Shown: positions 32,760 to 44,799, counted from the first letter of the stretch. The stretch is DNA of 64,000 nt from Tetraselmis striata (GCA_006384855.1 VCJN01000889.1:1-64000); one strand, 5' to 3'. The notes: a model not told the origin generated them from the sequence alone. Program-made: numbers and translations.

Positions 32760-35325
32760 ATGGCTTGGCCGACCGAACGCATTTCTTACAAGGACATGAT
32801 GGACGACGTCAATATTGATGGCAAGCAACTCACCAATTCGACCGGCGGGGCACACTCCTCTTTCCCCGGGACTTTGCATCACTGTCGACACTGGCAAGTC
32901 TCCGGCTGAATCTTTCGACCAACCGAGACTAGACCTAGTGGCAAGGTTAGAGCAACATAAATATGGTTTGGATAAGCGGCAGGACTTTCCACCACAGAGA
33001 GATGCAAAGAGAGATGCACGTTGTCACAAAACAAATGTCTCACAGTCAAACCGACTGTTATTATGGCCGAGCAACGTGACCTTATGGCTGACGTCAGACG
33101 GATGTTCGCGTCCATATATATCTCGTCAGACCCCGGCAGCTAGACAGACCATGATATATGCACCGCCACCGCCACCGCCACCGCCGCGAACCCCAGTCGA
33201 CAAAGCTACCGGATGGACAATGAATCAATGATGCTACCTCGGCATGTCCGCGCCCTATCGTGCACACGCAAAATGCCAGACTACTGGCGCGGCGGACCTT
33301 ATTGCCGACGGCCGCATCTGGGCCCAAGAAGGCCCACAATGAGGTATCGACCAGCTGGGTAGGGCACTGAAATTCACACCACCGATGCTCTGCCTTCACG
33401 ACGAGAAAACATATCTTCCTCTCCTTCATCAACATCTCCGTGCCGGAGGTGACCAACCAGATGGTTCTACTCGACCCAAACGATCAAAACATCGACCCAC
33501 AGCTCCAATCATACTTTTTCGACACGCTCGTCCGGATTGCCCAGCCACCATCCGAGTGCTACCTCGGAGCTCGAGAACCTCTCAGTCCACTGCGGTCAAC
33601 CGAGGTGCGATAGCATGGGACAACATGTGCCATCGTCTCGACAGATACGATGTCACTACTCGACAAGGTGGATCGCACACTCGACAAGAACTCGACGGAG
33701 TCACTTGTCAATTTCCTTGACCGCAAATGGGGGGCTATCCATGCGTACGAGGCAGCTATGGAAGTCATCGAGCAACTCCGCGACTCGTTGCTACTACCGA
33801 CAGCTCTCAATGCACTTCCCGCAAAATACGATATTATCAAGACAGTCGTTGCGGGGAATGTCGACTAACATCGGTGTAATGCGGCCGAGTTGTTCGCCGA
33901 ACTCCATGTCCACGCCAAATTGTGCTCCGCACCAGCTCGTGCAGCTCCAAAACCTCCAGTGAGTTGGTGTTGCAACATTCCTCGCAGTTCAGAAGTCGCG
34001 CAAAACTGCTCCATAGCATAATTCACAAGTCGTCGTGGTTCGGCAAGTGTGGATATTGTGGCGAGAAACACATGATTAGCCCGTATACTGCGAGTGACTC
34101 GGCGATTTTGAATTTTCAGCGCACCAATAAAGTCAAAACCCTGAAAATCAATTATCCCGAGAACTTTGAGTCTAACGCGTCGATAGGTGCTGCCCTCGCG
34201 GCGTTCAAGGACGACGACGATTCTTCAGTGTTGGCTGAGCAACGACACCAACGTCTACGACTAGCTGGCCCTCGAGGAGGAGAAGATGCTCCTCCGCGAG
34301 GTACCCACCTCCACCACTATTCCCTCAATCCTCGTGGCGTTATTCGACTCAATGACGCTCGAAATGTGAGCCAGGCGTGCATCGCCGACTTTACTTGAGC
34401 TCCCCAGAATGTCACGGCACACAACTCTGATTGAATTTTGAAATTATGAATCGATTCGGACAAGGGCAAACTTGGTGGCGTGTTTGAGCACTCTCATCGA
34501 GGGCAATGACACTGTAGTTATCATGGCAACACTAACCTCCGGTGGTTACTGCACCATGCGCATGCCAGTTGTTTACTGCCCATCTCTGCTCAATACGAAT
34601 TCGATGGGTGTAGGCAGACTACTCAGCGTGTCATATGGCTACAAAAACACCTACTAGTACTATCAAATTTCCGGGTGGGGCTTATTCTGGCACTGTGACC
34701 ATGGATGCAGGAGTGGTGCGCCTAAGAGGCCACAATGGCATGTACATGTTGGACCTTGCTCCGGCGGATGGAGCTGCTCCTACCCATGATGGACAGCAAG
34801 GTGGCATTGTCATGCTTAGTGCTTCAGTCAAGGACTCTACATTCCTATGTCACCAGAGATCCCGGCATGGGCACAACCCAGGCACAACATCACAATGGTG
34901 TATTTGTTGTACTTGCCTTCCCCTAGGATGTAAGAAATCTACCCTGTCATTCTTGTTTGCTCAACAAAGCCACAACAACCATGGCCAACCGCGAGCCAGC
35001 AACCTCCATGATGAGAGTTGCAGCCAACTCTCTATCGACACATTGGGTCCCATCCACATCCACATCACCAGGTGGCTATAACAGGAAGTCGATTCACATT
35101 ATAGATCGGTCCAACCAGCGATGTGGTAATTGTGGAACGGAGTTGGCCGGTGGTTGTCGACACTGTCGTTGGTTTGCAGAAGACACGCATATGTGTGTGT
35201 TGGATTGCACTCGGACATATATACAACACATTGTGATGCACCGAAACCATATGTTGCGGGCCACGGATAATCCGTCGGCAACAAAAGCGCAGAAGCGTCC
35301 GCCGGTGCTAGTTAAGTATGTGTGA
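32760..35325 (+). mobile_element. Ty1/Copia-like 5' fragment (gag to pre-integrase)
   Basis: Plus-strand coding relics in Copia order. The gag opens near 32790 (MMDDVNIDGKQLTNSTG). A UBN2-like core at 33650-33868 reads ESLVNFLDRKWGAIHAYEAA, then LPAKYDIIKTVVAGN. A knuckle-like CGYCGEKHMISPY lies near 34050. A GAG-pre-integrase-like part (34500-34760) reads VYCPSLLNTNSMGVGRLLSV and GMYMLDLA. No RT or LTRs were identified, and the relic ends by a G run at about 35354. It is more decayed than the Copia element at 4892 and is not closely similar to it. Several breaks. Confidence 0.55.
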
Positions 35326-35418
35326 TTTAAAGGGAGCTATTGTGTGTGTGTGTGGGGGGGGGGGGGGGGGGGGGGGGGGAGGCGCTAATAGTTGCCAGCT
35401 ACAATTCCTAGGTGCTAT

Positions 35419-37860
35419 CTAGTGGTGGTGGTAGTCGAGATCGAACAAGTTCGCATAGTGGAGTCTAGCCACTGGCGCGTTTGAGTCGATGTCCATCTCT
35501 ACGAGCTCGCGGGCTCGCTTGCGGCCCATACAGAGACGTGCTTGCACCAAGCGCATCTCTCGCGCCGCCTCAATCTTCATGGGGTCGTTGTTTTGGAAGG
35601 CCGTAAGGAAGGTCAAGAGCTCAATATACTCCAGGCGGAGCCTCACGTGATTCAAACAGTCTTGAGGCAGTACAATCCGCCGTCCCGCTCCTGGCCATGG
35701 AACTCTATGACGATCAACAGGTCGTTCCATGGCTCCCATTGTTCTAACACATTATTGTCACCGCCGAAAGTCTTGCCGAGCAGCGACTAAACCGCGCCGG
35801 GACGCTAGTGCCCACGAACTTTGTCGTGAGGGATGACGACGACGGGACGCCGCCAAGGTGCATGTAGTACCGATCGTACGTATACATGGGCAAGACCGCC
35901 ATTGGACACCACGGCATCGTCTGCGCAGCCTTCTAGCTAGTGTCGGGAACGGAGCGGCCTTCGTTGCGGGCGAGATCCACCGCAAGCCATAGGGGGCTCT
36001 CGGGGTTGCCACTACGGTCGGGGTTCCATGCCTCGTACAACACCATCTTCAGCTGCCTCTTGCTCTCGTCCAGGTCCTTCATGTACTTGTGCTCTCTGAC
36101 CTTACCCACGGAACGTGTAGGCTCCCAATCGCCGAGAGGTCGCGGCGCTCGGCCTCGGTGATGTTGTCGTGATGTCTTGACATGTCCAAAATCACCAAGT
36201 TGCCTTGGCCGGCGTCGAAGAACTACTTGATGGAGTAAACATTCGTTTTTCCATGTCCAGTGGTGGTCACGGGGTCCCACTCCAACCGCATGAGGCCGTC
36301 CATGACCTCAATCATACGTTCCTCGGCGGCTTCGGCGTTGTGGGGCAGCTCCGCCGCATTCCGGGCGTTGTGCGCAGCGGGGCCGGCTTCGGGCTACACG
36401 CAGTGCCCGTATCGGCCGTAGCTCCTCGAGCCGGGCACGGAGGGTTGTTGCGCGGCCAATCCTGCACCTCTTCAGCGTCTTCATGCCATAAGTTGTTGAA
36501 AGGACGCGACTCCTCCCATTGTTTCTCACGCGGATCCCGCGAGGTGTGAACCCACACCTCAATGTCGTCGGCACAGAACTCAAACTTCGTCCCCAAAAGA
36601 GAATGTGGCCCTCCATGTCGTCAAACCGTTTCTCGGCCTCGCCCTCGCTGAGTAAGACGAACTGTTTTGCCCCTTTCGTCTTTGCGCGAGTGAAAAATGG
36701 GGCGGCCAGGCAGGTAGGACGGCGTGCCCTCGGGCATGTACTTCATGAAATGCTGCGGGCCGTGGATATCCGTGCCTGACCACTAGGATATCACGATATC
36801 CGCCTGGACGGCATGTTTGATGGGCCTCTCATGCTTCCTCACCGAAAATTGGCAGGCATACGAGATGTTGAGGACATGGCCTTTCGTCGGGAGAGCGACA
36901 CCGGTAAACTCCTTCCATTTGATGACACTTTCGAGAATCTCAAAGCTGCACACTAGAGTGAACGCATGGTTGAGCTCCCAGAAGAGCTTTGGGGGGGTCC
37001 TGGCGGAGTTCTCCCCAAGCGCCGCGAGAATTTGCTGAGGACTTGGTCCACGCGCTCGTGGGTGTGCCTGCATGACATGCGATATGCAGTGAGTGGCCGC
37101 GCTACATATATAGTCAACCTAGCCGACGCGCACTGGAACGAGGGCGACCTCGATTCCATGGGTGAGTACTCACCCGACGGTGAGGAAGGATAGCACGACT
37201 TTCGCGACCACGCATGTGGCTACTAGCTACTCCGCGAAGTGCATCATATATATGTTCTTGCTCTCTCGGCAAGTGTTTTCCAGCTGGAAATGCACCTTAC
37301 GAAGCGGCTCTGATCCCTCTCCATAGCCTCGACGCTCGAGGTCCTTAAGGATTGTCAACTGCATAATCGTTCTTGTGCATGAGCTGTCGTGAGGAAAGAC
37401 GCAAGTGAGGCGTACACGTCGCCAGACGCATGCCGTTGTACTAGTCCGAGGAAGCTTGAGGAGCTTGTGTTTGACGATGTCCTTGGACCATGTCGCGGAG
37501 TGGGTAGTAGAGTCTTTGAGTCCATACCATCGATCTCACAGCATAGCATGTCTGGCCGCCGGCGGGACTCGAGGATGGCTGCCTCATCCACATGGAGGCG
37601 CTAATTAGTCATGCGCTCCCAGTGCTTGTCTCTCTTTTTCTTCACGATGCTGACTGTCACGGGGCAGTGCGAAGTCCGGATCAGCTCGGTGCACGCCAAC
37701 ACGCAAATCCGCATTTAGTGAATCGATATTGGGCTGGAGTCTTGACATGGGGAAGGTACGTGATCCATATGCGTTTGAACACTGAACGGAGACACGTTTC
37801 ACACCTGCGTGCATCGACAATCACCTTCAGGCGTGTCAAGTTTTGTCAATTGCGTTAGTT
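35419..37860 (-). pseudogene. Decayed intron-bearing gene of unknown identity
   Basis: Minus-strand coding-like sequence runs through most of this stretch in changing frames, so it is broken many times. Readable landmarks from its 5' side: KRIWITYLPHVKTPAQYRF (37.75 kb); VDEAAILESRRRPDMLC (37.59); a GTGAGT donor near 37175 and a TGCAG acceptor near 37070; WELNHAFTLVCSFEILESVI (36.98); FMKYMPEGTPSYLPGRPIFH (36.75); EVMDGLMRLEWDPVTTTGHGK (36.3). Farther on come LVILDMSRHHDNITEAERR, YTYDRYYMHLGGVPSSSS (35.9) and an end reading LHYANLFDLDYHHH. No family is recognised. It could be a host gene, a transposon gene or an old virus-derived gene. Confidence 0.45.
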
Positions 37861-38269
37861 TTGCGAGTATTGTATAAATATCCACTTCGGTTACGTGCTA
37901 GAACAGCATACTCCGGAGTCGAGGTCACCTTTGTTCAAACAGATGCACACAATCACGGTGAAATTTCAGGGGGGTGGGCGACAAGACTAAATTATTTGCG
38001 TGTCCTCGCTACTACTCAAGAGTACCCGTGTCGCGTGTTCTATGTGCGGGGTAGAATCGATTAAAGCGACTATCAGAGGAAAAAGTACCAGTTCCCGGGG
38101 GAGACGTATCCATAAGTACTACACGTAGATATCTCACCACCAATCACGAGCTGTTTGTCTACGAGTGATGTCATTATGTATTAAGTATCTCTCGTCCTCG
38201 TACACAAATCTAATTCATTCATACGGGATTCTTGCCCCGTCAACATCCCCGTACAGCGTCAACATACTA

Positions 38270-38323
38270 CAGTGACAACACCCGTATAGTAAATACCCGT
38301 ATAGTAAACACACCTGTATTGTA

Positions 38324-38354
<31 letters not shown>

Positions 38355-39548
38355 GGGCGGATTCCTTAACACCGGAGAACACCCGTATAATAAAGATACC
38401 CCTACAATAAAGATATCCGGGGGGGACACAATGGCCCACAACACACCGGTTTAGTAAATCCCCTGTACTTTACGACAGTTTCCGCTCCTGGCGGACGAGG
38501 CACGGCGCGGCCGCCGGACAAGGATAAACAGCGCAGGAACGGCTGTTGAAGTGCAATACAATACCTTCGTACAGAGTTGTACGAAGGTACTGTACTGCAA
38601 AATACGCCTCTGTCCCGTGCGGGCGGCGGGGCGGGCCTGCGGCTGGCCGCTGGTGCCACGTAGGCCCGTCGATCTGGCCGCTAGTGGGATCCATCGGCTG
38701 TACATGGCAGCCCCCCACTTGGCCCATTCTAATCTAGCGCATGTGTTGCTCTGTCTTGCAGCGCCGTAGCGCACGACGACGCAACAAACATGTGTGCGTA
38801 TGGCGAGCGCTGCGAGTTTGTTTGACGCGATGGTGGCGCGTCGGGATGTGCGAATGTACTGCACCACATGTGCCAGGGCGAGTACGAGGCGCAGTTTCCC
38901 GACTTGCTCGCCGACTTTGGGCTGAGGAAGCGCTGCCTCCCCCCTAACACGAGAGGTTCAGGGCAAAGCGCATGCCCCTGCTTCTGCTGCTACTACATAT
39001 GTAGTAGGGAGATCGCCCATGGGTCGCCTCGTTGGGTTCACAGGCTCGTTTTTGTCCCCCTCTCGTCGAGCGAGCTTGAGCATGGGGGGCTGCTCGCCAA
39101 CTGTGCCTTGTCGCCCACTGCATAGGCAGCATAAACCCATTTTCACACCGCTATACTAAACAATACACCCATATAGTAATCATACTATACGGGTGTGACC
39201 GGGGAGGGAGGTGCGCCGTCCGGCCGTGGCTTGGGGCGCTATTGGCGAGACATCCCCTGGTTGGCTTCATGATGATGGCTGTCCATGATGCCCACTCCCA
39301 CCACATGCCCCTCACAGGCACGACGGCATCGGCCATCAAGAAGGCGGCCAACCACGATTTCTTCATCGCCATGCGCAACCGCTCAATTGACCCGCCCATG
39401 AAGGGCAAGAAGGAGTACCCCAACGGAGGCGCCACCGCCATGAAGGGGCTATGCTTTGTAAATACCCCTATTGTAAACACAAATGTATAGAAAAGGTGGT
39501 AGGGGGGGGGGGGGGGACCCAACATTTACTATACGGGTGTTGTCATTG
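38270..39548. mobile_element. pogo-like (Tc1/mariner) TIR element, non-autonomous
   Basis: Terminal inverted repeats begin CAGTGACAACACCCGTATAG at 38270 and, on the other strand, CAATGACAACACCCGTATAG at 39548 (about 24 of 25 matching). Both are flanked by TA (38268-38269 and 39549-39550). The TA duplication and CAGT... ends fit pogo/Tigger-type elements. Subterminal copies of CCCGTATAGTAAA-like words recur at both ends and inside. No transposase was recognised. It contains G runs at 38330-38357 and 39502-39516. Short frames inside (plus 38868-39125, plus 39242-39490) have no recognised domain. Confidence 0.75.
38552..38599. repeat. Hairpin inside the pogo-like element
   Basis: 22-bp arms (38552-38573 and 38578-38599) with two mismatches around a GAGT loop, reading TACCTTCGTACA on the left arm. 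Possibly two abutting termini of another small element. Confidence 0.75.
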
Positions 39549-40780
39549 TACATCAAACGTATCAGCTTTGTATACCTCCTGAGGTGTCCGATAGACGGTA
39601 ATACACTGGTACTACTGCATATACCCGTGTCGCGCTTGCACGTGTACTACCGGTACATTAATTCTATTATACCCAATAAATGTGACGGTGACGCGTCAAT
39701 CGGGGAGGCGGCAGGGGCGGCGGGGCGCATTGCCGTGCGGGTCGGCGTCCTCAGTTGTGTCGTTGGCATGTGTCGCAGGAGTGGTAGTAACATGAGCATG
39801 AGTAGTAGTAGGAGCCTTGGTAGGAGTAGGTTGTGCTCCGAACCTGCGTCGTTTGTTGTTAGCGAGGGTGCTGAAGAATGTCGCCATCGCGCTCACGACC
39901 ATGCCACCGGCGCGTCACATCGCGCGTTCCCTGCGTATTAGAAGTAGCGAGAACACAGTCACGTGTTAGCTCGCATCGACCGTGTAACACGAGCGAGCTG
40001 TCCGAGCACCCGTGCGTTAATCTCTCACGTGTAGCGCGTCTTGATATCCAGGTACGCACATGCGTGCGAGGTGAAGCGCTGGCGGACGCACTCGGCCGCT
40101 GACCACCGATAATCGACGACCGTGGTCGGTCAATGATGCGGTGCTGCTGGTCTGGCACTCTAGCGACGAATAAGTTTGAATATGCAGTCGCAGGTGGGCG
40201 GCAGAGTCGCGCGGCGGAGAGGTTTAATACAACCGAAATGTACTCATACGTCATCCCGACATGACGCCAGCCATGCGCGCCGATAGTATAATTCCAGTGA
40301 TGGTGATTAGGATCCGGTAGGTGACTACTAATAAGCCGAGACCGCCATGCTACGACGGCCTCATGTGCTGCATGTAGACACTAAACCATTATCGTGATGC
40401 CATCACAACCCGGTCAAAAACGGAGTCGCGAATGCGCTCGCGGCATGCCGCGCTTGGGTATTCGCAGCACTCACACGCACCCGCGAACGGGTACCCGTAC
40501 GCAAGGTAGCGGCAACCGATCGAAGTAGGCGGGGCAGATTTATTCGCGAAATATTGCACTTTAGCCATTCTCATAGAGATATTGAATTGTAAATGTACCG
40601 GTTATACTACAAGAACTTGTAGCCATTGGTACGTAGTGTATTCCCCCCCCCCCCCCCCTGAAGTTCACCGTGGAAACGGGATATGGGAAACCGAGTACTC
40701 CATATGAGATTCCTTATTTGCAGCCACATGCAAGACAGTGCAAACACGCGTGGTGTGGTCGCGTTGGTTTCGCGTGTCCC
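39549..40780. other. Intergenic stretch without recognised gene
   Basis: Contains short AGTAGTAGTAGGAG-type repeats near 39800 and a C run at about 40645-40658. Frames here have no supporting motif. Confidence 0.4.
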
Positions 40781-40784
40781 ACAT

Positions 40785-41085
40785 AATGAACTCGAGGTCA
40801 CCTCGGTTCTGGTGAAGCTATGTAATAAACATGATCTCGCCGCAATTATGTTGTGCACCGTACATTGTGACCCGGACTCGAAGTCGCCTCGGTTCTGTCG
40901 CATGTAGTCCATGAGAACGATTAACCCGCAATGTTTCCTCTGATAATGGTCTAATCATCCCGGAATCAAGGTGATCTCGGTTCCGTTGATTATCCGTAAT
41001 ATTAGGGAGCACGTGTTTTTTCCGTGCATTAAAGTCCCAGTCCATCCCGGACTCGAGGTCCCCTCGGTTCAAACAGATGCACACG
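40785..41085. repeat. Four diverged tandem units of about 85 bp
   Basis: A word like ACTCGAGGTCACCTCGGTTC recurs near 40790, 40875, 40961 and 41048, about 85 bp apart, mostly preceded by CCCGGA. A fifth copy lies alone near 37916 and shares the extension CAAACAGATGCACAC with the last unit. Confidence 0.7.
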
Positions 41086-41104
41086 AAACGGGGTATGGCC
41101 TACC

Positions 41105-41485
41105 TTAAAGCCAGTAGGTGTCGTCGTCCATGTAGGTTATGTAGACCTTCTTAGCTTTGTTCGCCCAATAAGCTGGAAGATGCCACTCCTCGCGGTCCGA
41201 GGAAGGGTTGGGGATCTTTTCGGTTCTGCCGTGCTTTGGGCCGAAGTAGTCTTTCAGCCAAGCGTGTGTGGCTATGCGCGCCGCAATGTGGTACACGGGT
41301 GACTTATTGCGCGAGAGGCATAGGTCGACTAGGTCATCCACCTCCGCCCTGATCTTGCGGAGCCGGAGAAAGCCGACCTTGTGGATGAACATCCATGCCT
41401 CCTTATTGCACACCGCCCGTGGGAGATGCCGGTCCACGTTTAGACAATAACCGCAGACGGCGGTATTACTGCAGTCGGGCGTCAT
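41105..41485 (-). CDS. 126-codon ORF of unknown function
   Basis: Minus-strand frame with protein-like composition. It starts MTPDCSNTAVCGYCLNVDRH, continues with WMFIHKVGFLRLRKIRAEVD and WLKDYFGPKHGRTEKIPN, and ends KKVYITYMDDDTYWL. An N-terminal CGYC pair and a second Cys nearby could be a fragment of a zinc site. No family is recognised. It begins about 100 bp from the left end of the 8-kb CACTA-like element and may be a piece of a gene that continued beyond it. It may also belong with the decayed minus-strand gene at 35419-37860, but no shared motif was found. Confidence 0.4.
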   Translation of the reverse strand: MTPDCSNTAVCGYCLNVDRHLPRAVCNKEAWMFIHKVGFLRLRKIRAEVDDLVDLCLSRNKSPVYHIAARIATHAWLKDYFGPKHGRTEKIPNPSSDREEWHLPAYWANKAKKVYITYMDDDTYWL

Positions 41486-41583
41486 GATGGGTCACTCTAG
41501 AGTCCGCGTCTTGAGTGTTGCTGGCGATGGCCGGTCTACGGTCTATCGGTCATCAAAGTAATTGCCGGCGAGACCGCGGTCGT

Positions 41584-41605
41584 CACTGTGAGATTCAGAT
41601 GTGAC
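41584..41605 (+). repeat. Left terminal inverted repeat of the CACTA-like element
   Basis: 22 bp, exact reverse complement of 49613-49634. The next bases also show a shared GGTGACGAA further in. Confidence 0.93.
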
Positions 41606-42188
41606 GTAAATGTGCCCTACTGGTGACGAACGACGACATACGGGGACGATACGGGACGGACGAGGGACGTGGATTTCATACCCAGTAGCGACGACTATCG
41701 CGCGCGACCTGTAAAGTACTATATGAATTTCTCGTTTCCATAATTTCATTGATATGCGCACGCGGGCTCACGTGTCGCCCGCCGACGCGGAGCACCCGGG
41801 CTAAGTACAGGCGGATGTACGCACTCATTGCACATCGCCGCACATCGCTGACCGCACATCGCTGACCGCTGACCCCGCGGTGTGCGGCGATGTGCGGCAG
41901 GACGGGCGGAGGTGTGGGCGGATGTAGGTGGTACGGTAGGTGGTAGGCGGTAGGTGGTGTTCGTAGGTGCGCGTTTTTATGCAGCCGCCCTAACTTTTGA
42001 TGATTGTGTAACGCCCCAGAACGCGCATGAAGTATGGGGTCGCCTCACGGTCACCGCCGCTCACCGTTGAATCAAGCGCGGACAGCCGCGCACTCGCATC
42101 TGTGTTGCCTGCCGGTGGTGGGTTACATCCACCCCAACTCTCAACCCCCCCCCCCCCCCCCCCCCGCCCCCCGCGCGCGGCAGCAGGC

Positions 42189-44430
42189 ATGCCGGCAAAG
42201 GGATGGATAGCGAGTGTGTCGAAGGATGGCGTGTACTCATGCAAGCACTGCCGGGGCAACGTGACGGGCACTTGTGATAAGATGGCGCGAGAGCGGCACT
42301 TCCTAAAATTCCCGAACTGTAGCCACTCGTTGAAGCGTGCGGCTAAGTTGCGCCGCAAGGCCGCCTTATCACAAGCAGCAGCAGCAGGGGCGGCAGCAGC
42401 AGCAGCAACAACAACAGGGGCGGCAGCAGGAGTAGCTGCAGCCGTCGGAAACGGCCCGCCGGCGCCGGTCTCGGACGACGGCGGCTCGAAGGTGGACGAT
42501 GTGATGGGTGTGGGGGAGGACCCCGTTGGCGAAGACGGTATGGACATCGACGCGCCTGCGTGGCCGCCGGCGGGCGTGGAACCCGCGATGAGGGCGTGAT
42601 ATGGAAAGGCGATCCCGGCGACTTCTACATGAAGGTCATCGCCAAGAAGTTCCGGGGAGTATGGCACTACGGCGTGATAACCGGCGTCGTTACCGAGTGG
42701 GTGTTGGAGGACTACGGCGGGGCGACCCAGTGGCGCGCTGTTTTCGAGGACGGGGGCATTGTGGGCCTTCTGCGTTCAGAGGTGAGTGGGCCCGGCCTGC
42801 GTGCTGGTGGCACCACTCAACTGCGGTTGTATGGAATCACACGCACCCGCCCGGTCGGCGTGGCAGGTTGTGGAGGCTATGACGGCTGCCCAGGAGCACC
42901 CCCCTGTGGATGCGGACGGGGAGGCTCGCTTGGTAACCGTCCATGAAGGCGATGACTTGTCCAGTGAATCACGCACCTTGCCCGGCGTGCGGTCAACACA
43001 ACCCGGCTGGCGGAGGCCAAGCAGAACACTGGCTGCCATGGCGTGTACCATGTGCATGTGGTCCGGGGCTATGTCAGCATGGTCAACCTCTTCCCCCTCG
43101 CGCCGTTCCACCTGTTTTTTTTTGGCTTGGGAAGGGACTTCAGGAGGAAATTTGTCACCGTGCAGGGCCACATTGGATTCCGAGCTATGAAGCAGGAAGA
43201 CCGGCGCCAGGCTTTAGTCCCGATACCCAGCAACTTTGAACGCGGGTTGCGCCCTTCGTTTGCAGTGTCCAAGAATCGAAAGGTAAACCCCTCCCCCCCC
43301 CCCCCCCCCCCCCCCCCCGGGCGTGGGCGTGGGCGTGGGCGTGACGGCATTCCCCTCCATGACTGCAGGGTCAGGCAAGGTGACGGTGCAGCCCGGCTGG
43401 GTCATGGAGGACTGCTTGCACCACATGGAAACGTTTTCCATTATTAACGCCGGTCCGCTCCTCGAGGAGGCCCGGGTGAAGGCGATCATGCCCGAGAAGG
43501 AGCTCGCGTCCCCAGCGGTGGTGCGTTCGGTGTCACGACTGGCGGTGCTTGGGCACATGTACAAGCGCCTGCAAGGAGCTGCGTGGTTCGTCACGCGGTG
43601 GGGGTTGCAGAATGTGGTGACGGAGGAGGACGGCCCCGAGCGCAAGGCGCAGGTGGACGCGCTCACTAGGGAGGGGAGGACTCGATACCCAGCGCGGCGC
43701 CAAGGCGCGGCGGCCGGGGCAGCGCGGCGCCAAGGCGCGGCGGCCGGGGCAGCGCGGCGCCAAGGCGCGGCGGCCGGGGCAGCGCGGCGCCAAGGCGGCG
43801 CGGCCGGGGCAGCGCGGCGCCAAGGCGCGGCGGCCGGGGCAGCGCGGCGCCAAGGCGCGGCGGCCGGGGCAGCGCGGCGCCAAGGCGCGGCGGCCGGGGC
43901 AGCGCGGCGCCAAGGCGCGGCGGCCGGGGCAGCGCGGCGCCAAGGCGCGGCGGCCGGGGCAGCGCGGCGCCAAGGCGGCGCGGCCGGGGCAGCGCGGCGC
44001 CAACGCGCGGCGGCCGGGGCAGCGCGGCGCCAAGGCGCGGCGGCCGGGGCAGCGCGGCGCCAACGCGCGGCGGCCGGGGCAGCGCGGCGCCAAGGCGCGG
44101 CGGCCGGGGCAGCGCGGCGCCAACGCGCGGCGGCCGGGGCAGCGCGGCGCCAACGCGCGGCGGCCGGGGTAGCGCGGCGCCAACGCGCGGCGGCCGGGGC
44201 AGCGCGGCGCCAAGACAGCGCATACAGCGGAATCGGCGGAAAGGGATGCATTACAAGTTGTGGACGGCAGCCGCTGAAAACTATGCGGTCATGCCGCAAC
44301 AACCCCAGCACTGGCTTCTGGATACCTCTGATCTGGCTGGCGGCGGCGGGCTGCGGGATGCAGGGCCGCATGACTGAGGTGGCGGTGCTGGTGAGCCCAG
44401 AGAGTCTGCATGCGGCGGAGGCGGCGCAGC
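42189..44430 (+). CDS. Intron-containing gene of the CACTA-like element
   Basis: The first exon from ATG 42189 reads MPAKGWIASVSKDGVYSCKH, with C-x2-C, then H and C farther on (a BED-like finger), followed by a poly-Ala linker and an acidic stretch. The next coding part (42604-42781) reads AKKFRGVWHYGVITGVV and WRAVFEDGGIVGLLRSE, like the Tudor-type domain often seen in algal chromatin and transposon proteins. Intron 42782-42866 (GTGAGT...GGCAG) is phase 0 and leads to VVEAMTAAQEHPPVDADG. Another coding part (about 43035-43282: YVSMVNLFPLAPFHLFFFG) is followed by intron 43283-43391 with a long C run. Then comes PGWVMEDCLHHMETFSI, and the frame enters the 30-bp minisatellite. How 42599 and 43000 are bridged is unclear. 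Catalytic domain not recognised. Confidence 0.5.
42782..42866 (+). other. Spliceosomal intron in the CACTA-like gene
   Basis: Donor GAG|GTGAGT and acceptor GGCAG|GTTG, 85 nt. Frame is kept (LLRSE joined to VVEAM), both phase 0. Confidence 0.6.
43283..43391 (+). other. Spliceosomal intron containing a poly-C run
   Basis: Donor AAG|GTAAAC, acceptor GTGCAG|CCCGG, 109 nt, phase 0 (VSKNRK joined to PGWVMED). The long C run (about 43293-43318) starts about 10 nt after the donor and is followed by four GGGCGT units. Confidence 0.55.
43690..44217 (+). repeat. GC-rich 30-bp minisatellite, about 17 units
   Basis: Units of exactly 30 bp (GCGCGGCGCCAAGGCGCGGC plus GGCCGGGGCA), nearly identical. Variants are GGCGGCG and CAACGCGCGG. 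Read in the gene's frame it encodes a decapeptide repeat RRQGAAAGAA. Two to three units occur inverted in the short related element at about 2411-2490. Confidence 0.96.
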
Positions 44431-44799
44431 CGCATAGGCACTAGACAATGCTCTGAAGCGAGCCCCAATTGTCTGCCCAGCGCCTGCCCCAATGTAACGC
44501 ACCAGCTTGGCAGCAATTGGCAGCTCTTTTGCCCCCCCTCCACCCCACAGACACACTACCAATACCAGTTTCTCATCCCGGCGGGCAGTTGATGCGTATA
44601 CCCAGGCTTGTGCGTACGCGGTGCGGGGGGGGGGGGGGGGATCACTATAGCTAAGCTAGTGATGTGAGATATGAGTGCAGCAACAGATATTGTGCAAGAT
44701 ATAATAGGATGGCATGCAAGCGGGTCCCCGCTCTTCCACAATCATTGGCCCTGCTCCCTCTTGCCCCGCCCCCGGTGCCCTTTAGCTGCTCTCAGCATC

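Noticed and set aside
36200-36280. TTGHGKT-like stretch as a possible P-loop of a replication initiator
   Set aside because: The downstream Walker B and sensor motifs of Rep or SF3 helicases are not visible, so no function was assigned.
41548-41573. ATCAAAGTAATTGCCGG outside the left end resembling ATCAAAGTAGTCGCCGG outside the right end of the CACTA-like element
   Set aside because: Short match outside both ends and not explained by the insertion; could be chance.
43214-44371. 385-codon minus-strand frame and overlapping Pro/Arg/Ala-rich frames
   Set aside because: Antisense of the 30-bp minisatellite; the plus strand carries the exon and splice evidence.
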